11,133 nt of DNA, from positions 1 through 11,133 of the forward strand of contig JAUSJS010000171.1 in NCBI GenBank assembly GCA_030647575.1, written 5' to 3'. The notes beneath the pieces are model-generated. The model was given only the letters and a program-made list of their open reading frames with translations, ran no database searches and was not told the DNA's origin. Position 1 is the stretch's first letter; each line of letters opens with the position of its first letter. Shown in pieces: positions 6,165 to 11,133 of this stretch. Position numbers and translations under genes: made by a program. This DNA is from Candidatus Limnocylindrales bacterium (GTDB lineage Bacteria; Chloroflexota; Limnocylindria; Limnocylindrales; CSP1-4).

Positions 6165-7610
6165 CTACGCGAAGAGGTCCACGACCGTGCGGAGGATCAC
6201 ACCCTCCGCCTGGGCACGAGCACGGAACTCGTCCGTGAACCCCTCGCGCGTGTAGAGGACGAGCTTCGTGCGAGCGGGGTCGTACCCAGGGACGTTGGCG
6301 ACGGTGCGGCGGAGCTGTGCGAGGGCTGCGCCGTTCTCGGGCCCGTTGCTCCACTTGGCCTCGCCCGCGAGGACGAGCCGCTTCCCGTCGTAGCCGACCA
6401 GCTCGATCTCGCCTTCGCGTGTCCTGCGCGTGCCGGGATGCCGTTCGTCGGGGACCGGGCCCCACCAGGCGCCGATCATCGCGCGGGCCGGGAACTCCGG
6501 GTCCGAGCCCACCGAGCGGCGCGCGTGCTCGCGGACCGCATCCTCGAAAGCCGGCTTGGACACGAAGTGGTCGAGCCGGTCGCGGACACGCGCACGGAAG
6601 ACCTGGACGGCGCGGCGGGCCTCGAGATCAGTGCGGTTCGCGCGCACGAACTCGAACCAGGCGCGCAGGTAGTGGTCGCCGAGCCTCCAGATCCCTCGTC
6701 GCGATGCTTCGGGGGAGCCAGTCGGGCTGAGATGCTCGACCATGTGGAGGCGGCCGAGCTGGTTGAGGTACTTGCTGACCGCCCGCGCCTCGATCCCCAC
6801 CCGGTCGGCGATCTCTGACTGGCGGGTCGCGCCACCGGCCACCGCCGCGATGATCGAGAGATATGTCGCGGCATCCGCCCCGAGTTCCTCCTTGATCATC
6901 AGCTCGGCTTCCTCGTAGAGGACCGCGCCCTTGCGCAGGAGCCGGTTCGTGATGTTCCACTCGAGCGACCGGGCGGGGTCCCACTGCTCGAGGTAGTAGG
7001 GGACACCCCCGAGCAGCGCCCACGCCCGCAGCCGGTCCGCCGGGGACCAGTCGGGGAAGAACAGCCCGGCGTCGCGGTAGTCGAGCGGCGGGAGTTGCTC
7101 GCCCCATGTCCGGCGCCCATAGAGGGGGCCGTGGAGGACATGGCGTTCGTACAGCGTGATCTGGCTCCCTGCGAGCACGAGGAAGAGCGGGAGGTCTTCG
7201 CGCCGGATGTCCTCGATCGCGCCCTGGAGGAGGGATGGCAGGCGCGGGGTCGAAACCACGAGCCGCGGGAACTCGTCGAGGACGAGGAGCAACGGATGCC
7301 CGTCGCGCTTCGCGTCGCGAGCGAGCCGGAGGATCGTGGCGATCGCCGCGTCCCAGTTGCCGAGGGGCTGCGCGCGCAGCGCTGCGTCATCCCGGTAGGC
7401 CAGGAGCCGGTCCGTGAGCCGGGCGAGCTGCTCGGTCGCGGTCCCCTCGTCGGCCTGGAAGGTGATCGTGGGCTTGCCGGCCGCGAACTCGTCGAGCAGG
7501 CGCGTCTTGCCGACACGCCGTCGACCCCAAAGGAGCGCGAGCTGGAACCGCGACCCCCAAAGTTCCTCGAGCGCCTCGATCTCGTCCTCGCGATCGACGA
7601 AGGCGGTCAT
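6165..7610 (-). CDS. AAA ATPase of the ATPase_2/DUF234 type (copy 2)
   Basis: The 481-residue protein begins FVDREDEIEALEEL and has Walker A G29-RRRVGKT, Walker B LLLVLDEF (D112, E113) and the sensor-like LVLAGSQ (144-150). Its winged-helix part (about 250-310) contains TRQSEIADRVGIEARAVSKY and LGRLHMVEHLSP, followed by WRLGDHYLRAWFEFV. The DUF234 C-terminus keeps GEAKW (416-420) but has E403 where the family usually has aspartate (EIELV). This is the mirror image of copy 1, which keeps the aspartate and lost the glutamate. ATG at 7610 is preferred because GGGAG (7624-7620) lies 9 bases upstream; the ATG at 7616 would be only 3 bases from it. It converges on the HTH/YHWHP pair, leaving 48 bases between stops without a clear terminator. 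Operator-like repeats cover its promoter. Function is unestablished; nuclease activity is possible. Confidence 0.88.
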   Translation of the reverse strand: MTAFVDREDEIEALEELWGSRFQLALLWGRRRVGKTRLLDEFAAGKPTITFQADEGTATEQLARLTDRLLAYRDDAALRAQPLGNWDAAIATILRLARDAKRDGHPLLLVLDEFPRLVVSTPRLPSLLQGAIEDIRREDLPLFLVLAGSQITLYERHVLHGPLYGRRTWGEQLPPLDYRDAGLFFPDWSPADRLRAWALLGGVPYYLEQWDPARSLEWNITNRLLRKGAVLYEEAELMIKEELGADAATYLSIIAAVAGGATRQSEIADRVGIEARAVSKYLNQLGRLHMVEHLSPTGSPEASRRGIWRLGDHYLRAWFEFVRANRTDLEARRAVQVFRARVRDRLDHFVSKPAFEDAVREHARRSVGSDPEFPARAMIGAWWGPVPDERHPGTRRTREGEIELVGYDGKRLVLAGEAKWSNGPENGAALAQLRRTVANVPGYDPARTKLVLYTREGFTDEFRARAQAEGVILRTVVDLFA

Positions 7611-7632
7611 CGCCATGATCTCCCAACACCGG

Positions 7633-7680
7633 ATACTACTGACGAGTAGTCTACTGGCGGGTAGTCTATGCCGCAGTAGC
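7633..7680 (-). promoter_or_regulatory. tandem operator-like repeats over the ATPase copy 2 promoter
   Basis: TACTGACGAGTAGTC (7637-7651) is followed at once by TACTGGCGGGTAGTC (7652-7666), 13 of 15 identical, and by a degenerate third unit (7667-7680) with one base missing. Units 1 and 2 are themselves inverted repeats; ACTACT-GACG-AGTAGT (7635-7650) is perfect. On the minus strand TAGTAT (7638-7633), a -10-like box, lies inside the first unit, 22 bases before the start. Such repeats over a core promoter indicate repressor binding. Confidence 0.6.
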
Positions 7681-7694
7681 AGGAGGCGCAACTC

Positions 7695-7761
7695 CAGCGG
7701 TCTCTGAGCTCCGCTGAGGAAGCGACGTCCGTCCCGCGGGCCGGGGGACCCGGAACGTCGC
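7695..7761. other. two adjacent stem-loops between divergent promoters
   Basis: CAGCGG/CCGCTG (7695-7700 and 7711-7716) forms a 6-bp stem with a 10-base loop. GCGACGT/ACGTCGC (7722-7728 and 7755-7761) forms a 7-bp stem enclosing GTCCC/GGGAC (7731-7735 and 7745-7749). No T-run follows. The pair could belong to an untranslated leader, a small RNA or nothing; in GC-rich DNA such stems are not rare. Confidence 0.3.
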
Positions 7762-7827
7762 CGCGCCCTGACCAAGTGAGCAACGGCGCTGGGACCTTGC
7801 CGGCAGTGCGGTGCGCCAGCGCAGCAC

Positions 7828-7862
7828 TGCAAGGTTGAATGCAAGGTTGGGTCGAGTAGACT
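7828..7862 (+). promoter_or_regulatory. promoter of the pilus operon with twin TGCAAGGTTG repeats
   Basis: TGCAAGGTTG occurs twice (7828-7837 and 7840-7849), 12 bases apart start to start. A -35-like TTGAAT (7835-7840) and a -10-like TAGACT (7857-7862), 16 bases apart, overlap and follow them. The spacing of about one helical turn lets a dimeric activator bind one face of the DNA. The same motif recurs before the last TadE gene (10890-10899). Confidence 0.5.
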
Positions 7863-7873
7863 CCGCCCTGGAC

Positions 7874-7891
7874 GAGACGTCTATTCGTCTC
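7874..7891 (+). promoter_or_regulatory. 5' leader hairpin before the PKD-TadE gene
   Basis: GAGACG (7874-7879) and CGTCTC (7886-7891) form a perfect 6-bp stem with a TCTATT loop. It lies in the predicted leader, 9 bases before the GGGGA ribosome binding site (7901-7905), and could stabilise the mRNA end or influence translation. Confidence 0.35.
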
Positions 7892-7913
7892 ACAACCGCC
7901 GGGGACCCATACG

Positions 7914-9002
7914 ATGACGCTTCTTCCGGGCCAGCGCGCGCCGGCGCGTTCGCGACCAGTTCTTGGTCGCCTTCATCGAGCCCGCCACCGTGGCCAGGCG
8001 CTCGTCGAATTCGCACTCATCGTCCCGGTCTTGTTCTTCCTGTTGGTCATCGCGATCGACTTCGGACGCCTGTTCTTCTCCTACATCCAGATCAACAACG
8101 CCGCTCGCGAAGGCGCGGCGTACGCGATGTACAAGCCAACCGACCTGGCAACGATCACCAGCCGCGCCGAGCAAGAGACGAATGCCCAGGGTCAGGCTGG
8201 CGAAAACGCAATCGCCGTTACGACCGCCTGTGCGGACCAGTCGGGAACCTCGATTGCGTGCTCTCTCGCGACTGGTGGCCCAGGGCCAGGGAACAGGATC
8301 GCGGTCAACGTGAGCGAGGCCTTCACGTTCCTTACCCCAATGATCAGCGGGTTATTCGGGGGCGACCTGCAAATGGATGCCTCGGCGACATCGGTCGTGA
8401 CCGACTATGCGCCATCCAGTGGCGGCGTCCCGCCGGGCCCGTGCGCCCTGCCGGTCGCGAGCTTCACTGTCGTGATCACCTCCGGTTTGTCCGTTTTGGC
8501 AGACCCTTCCGCTTCGACCCCTGGTAGCGGCGTCTGCAGCATCTCGGGCTATAACTGGACGTGGGGCGACCCGAGCGACCCAGACAACGAGGAGCCCGGG
8601 GAGGCCACCAGCAAGGATCACACCTACCTGGCCGCCGGCACTTACACCATCGAGCTCGAGGTCACCAACCAGGCCGGGTCAGACTCGGCTGCCCAGCTTG
8701 TGACGGTCCCGGAGGCCCCTCCGCCGACGTGTACCGCGCCTACCGCGAACTTCACGTTCACGACCTCGGGCAACGGGTCGAACAAGACCTGGACGTACTC
8801 CGACACGACGACGGTGGCTGATCCGGTGAACTGCCCGATCACGGCGTGGCTCTGGACGTTCACCGATCAGGGCGGGCTCCAATCGAATGCCCAGTTCCCT
8901 GCGCCGGTCAAGTACGGCGGCAACCCGAACGCCCTGCACTCCGTGACCTTGACCGTCACCAACGATGGCGGCTCCGACACCATCACGAAGAGCACACCGT
9001 GA
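7914..9002 (+). CDS. TadE-like pilus protein with two PKD domains
   Basis: The 362-residue protein has a basic N-terminus of 27 residues, then GQALVEFALIVPVLFFLLVIAIDFGRLF, the hallmark of TadE-like minor pilins: the segment is a membrane anchor with E32 as the pilin-type acidic residue. The TadE part ends near 165 (ASATSVVTDY). Two beta-sandwich PKD domains follow outside the membrane, about 181-265 (with YNWTWGDP and HTYLAAGTYTIELEVTNQAGS) and 275-360 (with AWLWTFTD and HSVTLTVTNDGGSD). PKD domains usually serve adhesion or protein contacts, so this could place a binding module on a Tad/Flp-type pilus or the cell surface. Plain TadE proteins are about half this length. ATG 7914 has GGGGA 8 bases upstream. 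The stop overlaps the next ATG by one base (TGATG), so the two are coupled. Confidence 0.85.
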   Translation: MTLLPGQRAPARSRPVLGRLHRARHRGQALVEFALIVPVLFFLLVIAIDFGRLFFSYIQINNAAREGAAYAMYKPTDLATITSRAEQETNAQGQAGENAIAVTTACADQSGTSIACSLATGGPGPGNRIAVNVSEAFTFLTPMISGLFGGDLQMDASATSVVTDYAPSSGGVPPGPCALPVASFTVVITSGLSVLADPSASTPGSGVCSISGYNWTWGDPSDPDNEEPGEATSKDHTYLAAGTYTIELEVTNQAGSDSAAQLVTVPEAPPPTCTAPTANFTFTTSGNGSNKTWTYSDTTTVADPVNCPITAWLWTFTDQGGLQSNAQFPAPVKYGGNPNALHSVTLTVTNDGGSDTITKSTP

Positions 9003-9505
9003 TGGCGCGGACCAAAGGCTCAGGCGGACAGACCCTCGTTGAGTTCGCCCTTGTCTTGCCGCTCTTTCTGCTCCTGGTCTTCGGCCTGATCGACATGGGC
9101 CGACTTGTGTACATGAACAGCACGATCTCACAGGCCGCGCGGGAAGCTACTCGGGTCGCCGCCGTCGAAGCCTCGTGGATCGGGTCGACCCGCTCCGACT
9201 GCAATCAGACAGGCGGCCCAGTCTGTCCGGCCAATGTGGCTGCCTTCAGAGCCGACGTACTGGCCGCGGCGAATCGAATGATGGCGCCTTTCGGGTCGAT
9301 CGCCGACGCGGATCTCTATACCAGTTGCACGACGACTCCACCCACCCCGGTCACGACAACAACCTGCAACTACCTGACGGACGTGGCGGCAGACCAGTTC
9401 GCCTCGGTCAGGACTGAACTCGTCTTCCGCCCGCTGACCCCGGTGATCAGTTCCTTCATTTCATCGATCACGACCTCGGGTTCGGCCACGATGGTCATCA
9501 ACTAG
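9002..9505 (+). CDS. TadE-like minor pilin
   Basis: The 167-residue protein has a short positively charged leader, then GGQTLVEFALVLPLFLLLVFGLIDMGRLVY (8-37), the TadE membrane segment with E14. QAAREATRVAAVEA follows, matching the helix after the anchor in TadE proteins. The rest is a small extracellular domain with four cysteines (C67, C75, C109, C122), which may form disulfides, and a threonine/proline-rich stretch near 110-121. TadE proteins are membrane-anchored components needed for Tad/Flp pilus assembly; the exact role here is inferred. The start ATG shares its A with the stop of the PKD-TadE gene. The TadG-like gene begins 8 bases after the stop. Confidence 0.87.
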   Translation: MARTKGSGGQTLVEFALVLPLFLLLVFGLIDMGRLVYMNSTISQAAREATRVAAVEASWIGSTRSDCNQTGGPVCPANVAAFRADVLAAANRMMAPFGSIADADLYTSCTTTPPTPVTTTTCNYLTDVAADQFASVRTELVFRPLTPVISSFISSITTSGSATMVIN

Positions 9506-9513
9506 GAGATCCG

Positions 9514-10596
9514 ATGAAGACCATGTCTCGAACTTCTGGCAAGTCCCGCGGTCAGATGATTGTTCTATTCGCCCTGGTGCTGACGGTTCTGGTCCTCGTA
9601 GTCGGCCTTGTGGTCGACGGCGGGAACGCGCTCGCCCAGCGCCGAGCCTCTCAGAATGCGGCCGACTTTGCCGCGCTCGCCGGGGCACGGATTGTCGCCT
9701 TCAAGGTCAGCGGCGACACGGTCAACGGAACCGACGCGTATGTCCAGGGAGCGATCACCAGTGCCGTCGTCGCGAATGGCGGCACGTCGCCGACCTTCGG
9801 CCCCCCAAGCGGTCCCAGGTACATCGATAGCAACGGTGCCTTGCTCGGATATGTCGGCAGCGGGTCGATCCCGGCAACCGCATCTGGCGTCAAGGTAGGG
9901 TCAGAACGAAGCTGGAAGCCCTACTTCCTCGGAATCATCGGCGTTAGCAACTGGACGGCTTCGGCCGAGGCGACGGCGACTGGTGGCTTCTGCGTTGGTT
10001 GCGCGCCGCTTCCTGGCACGGTCTTCCCGGCTGGCATCTCCACGGCGTTCTTCCAGACATATCCGTTTTGTTCCGGCCCTGTCAGCACCGATCCTTCGGA
10101 TCCCTGCTATCCGCAACACCTCACGCCAGGAAACCTGAACGTCCCAGGTGGCTTCGGGTGGCTGAAGTTTGGCTGTGACGGATACGGTCTCGGCCAGGAC
10201 CCGCCGGCCAACATCGGCGGATGCCGCAACGACAAGCCCTTCCTTCAGGAGGAGATCGGGCCGCCATCCAAGAGCTACGGCTGCTGCACGGTCGTAGGCC
10301 TTCCCGGTAGCCTCGACCGGATCGGAAGCCTGCCCGGCAACAAGGCCAGCGCGGACTGCTCGTACTACATCGACAACCAGATCACAGTGACCATCCCGAT
10401 CTGGGACACGGCCGGCGGCACGGGTCAGAACGGCTGGTATCACATCGTCGGTTTCGCCGGTTTCCAGATCACCGAGTGCTTCGGCGGCAAGGACATTGAG
10501 GGCGTTTGGCGGAGGGCGTTCTTCACCGGGCCGACGACCTCGACGCCGTCCACTCCGGGAGTGCCGGAACCACTCGGCGTGCAACTCGTCAGGTAG
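9514..10596 (+). CDS. TadG-like pilus protein, cysteine-rich
   Basis: The 360-residue protein starts with SRGQMIVLFALVLTVLVLVVGLVVDGGNALAQRRASQNAADFAALAGAR. This is the TadE/TadG-like Flp pilus-assembly signature (PF13400 type): a basic leader, one membrane helix, DGG, then an amphipathic helix ending in ADxAALAGA. The long C-terminal part (about 60-360) should lie outside the membrane. It has no von Willebrand domain, unlike classical TadG, and carries ten cysteines from residue 160 on (including GGFCVGC and YGCCTV), which points to a disulfide-stabilised domain I do not recognise. AGGAG (9504-9508) overlaps the previous stop and lies 5 bases before the ATG, so it is the third gene of the operon. 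A 6-bp inverted repeat (10585-10590 with 10612-10617) brackets its stop. Confidence 0.83.
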   Translation: MKTMSRTSGKSRGQMIVLFALVLTVLVLVVGLVVDGGNALAQRRASQNAADFAALAGARIVAFKVSGDTVNGTDAYVQGAITSAVVANGGTSPTFGPPSGPRYIDSNGALLGYVGSGSIPATASGVKVGSERSWKPYFLGIIGVSNWTASAEATATGGFCVGCAPLPGTVFPAGISTAFFQTYPFCSGPVSTDPSDPCYPQHLTPGNLNVPGGFGWLKFGCDGYGLGQDPPANIGGCRNDKPFLQEEIGPPSKSYGCCTVVGLPGSLDRIGSLPGNKASADCSYYIDNQITVTIPIWDTAGGTGQNGWYHIVGFAGFQITECFGGKDIEGVWRRAFFTGPTTSTPSTPGVPEPLGVQLVR

Positions 10597-10889
10597 GTCC
10601 GATCCCGTCCGGACGAGCCATCCGCCAGAAACACGTCTTCCGCTCGCTCGTCAGCACATTCGCCCATCGCCGACTGACGCTCAGGAAACAGCGTCGAGGG
10701 GATGCGCTCGGCGACGTCCCGTCAGTCCTCTTTCGACCCGTGTCAAGCCGGGTCGCGCCTGCCTGTCACCGCGCTCGTTGACGACACTATACGCGAGGCA
10801 GATCGACGCCGGCCTGCGGGCAGGTGTGCGGCGCCCTGCGCCTGTGCGCTCGTATCCTGGGTGCATCGACGCGCCGGCGAAAGGTACTG
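10597..10889. other. intergenic region without a recognisable gene
   Basis: No frame in this stretch shows family character, and the open frames on both strands are low-complexity products of GC-rich DNA. It includes the right arm of the dyad around the TadG stop and a TATCCT (10853-10858) with no -35 partner. Nothing else can be supported. Confidence 0.5.
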
Positions 10890-10911
10890 TGCAAGGTAGG
10901 CCGGACATGAT
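10890..10911 (+). promoter_or_regulatory. TGCAAGGTAG motif and -10-like box before the last TadE gene
   Basis: TGCAAGGTAG (10890-10899) differs by one base from the twin motif before the PKD-TadE gene. CATGAT (10906-10911), a weak -10-like box, starts 16 bases after the motif begins; in the first promoter the distance is 17. The start codon follows 47 bases later. Confidence 0.4.
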
Positions 10912-10958
10912 GCCCAAAGTTCTCATCGCCCAGCCAATCATTCGGAGACCTCGCATCA

Positions 10959-11133
10959 ATGTTCGCCATGACACGGCTACACGCACGTCGACATGCTCGT
11001 GGTCAAAGCCTCGTCGAGTTGGCGCTTGTCCTTCCGGTTCTTTTGCTGATCGTCCTCGTGGCGATCGACTTCGGTCGGGCCTTCTCCGGATATATAACGC
11101 TGACGAATGCAACGCGCATCGGGGCGAACTACG
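10959..11133 (+). CDS. TadE-like protein, N-terminal fragment (runs off right edge)
   Basis: The 58 visible residues begin MFAMTRLHARRHARGQSLVELALV and continue LPVLLLIVLVAIDFGRAFSGY. The basic leader followed by GQSLVELALVLP and a membrane helix ending in IDFGR is the TadE signature, with E20 in the pilin position. It closely resembles the start of the PKD-TadE protein (GQALVEFALIVPVLFFLLVIAIDFGRLF). ATG 10959 has GGAGA (10944-10948) 10 bases upstream; ATG 10968 is a possible internal start. The C-terminal domain is outside the window, so one cannot say whether PKD domains follow. It is probably the first gene of a further pilus transcription unit, since it has its own motif-bearing upstream region. 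Confidence 0.8.
   Translation, partial: MFAMTRLHARRHARGQSLVELALVLPVLLLIVLVAIDFGRAFSGYITLTNATRIGANY

Noticed and set aside
6153..6818. 221-codon plus-strand open frame
   Set aside because: It is antisense to ATPase copy 2, whose Walker and DUF234 motifs settle the coding strand.
7633..7680. Start of a CRISPR array
   Set aside because: The units are 15 bp, directly adjacent without spacers, and only three in number; they overlap a promoter, as operators do.
10778..10793. TTGACG and TATACG as a promoter
   Set aside because: The two hexamers are only 4 bases apart, far too close for a -35/-10 pair.

Overview
The window comes from a GC-rich bacterial chromosome. The strong GC bias, the GTG and TTG starts, a TATCCT box placed 6 bases before an ATG (a leaderless layout), and TadE/TadG-type pilus proteins carrying PKD domains would suit a Chloroflexota (Limnocylindria-like) or actinobacterial genome. 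This is inference from style; no rRNA or other marker gene is present.

Left part (1-1569) is accessory DNA. The first 150 bases encode, on the minus strand, the N-terminus of a Fic-family protein that runs off the window. It is preceded by a large inverted repeat. Next comes the decayed 3' end of a DUF4143-type ATPase gene, still followed by a terminator-like hairpin. Then an intact gene joins an XRE-type helix-turn-helix to a C-terminal domain with an ExE motif of unknown function. An imperfect 26-bp direct repeat occurs on both sides of this last gene.

Middle part (1570-7616) holds an OmpR-type response regulator and its membrane histidine kinase, coupled by a GTGA overlap. Downstream on the same strand lies an AAA ATPase of the ATPase_2/DUF234 type, then a small helix-turn-helix gene overlapping by GTGA a histidine-rich gene with a YHWHP motif (a toxin-antitoxin-like pair). 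A second ATPase_2/DUF234 gene faces them on the minus strand, behind tandem operator-like repeats. The two intact ATPases have lost different putative nuclease residues.

Right part (7617-11133) is a Tad/Flp-type pilus region: a TadE-like protein with two PKD domains, a second TadE-like protein and a cysteine-rich TadG-like protein, tightly packed as one operon. After a 362-bp gap, a further TadE-like gene is cut off by the right edge. The PKD-TadE gene and the last TadE gene share an upstream motif, TGCAAGGTWG (two copies in the first case), at a similar distance from a -10-like box, which suggests common control.

Most of the window, apart from the two-component system and the pilus operon, looks like a collection of small mobile or conflict-type genes (Fic, HTH pairs, ATPase/nuclease-like proteins). 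Their grouping suggests a hot spot for such cargo, but no integrase, transposase, tRNA or CRISPR array is visible.
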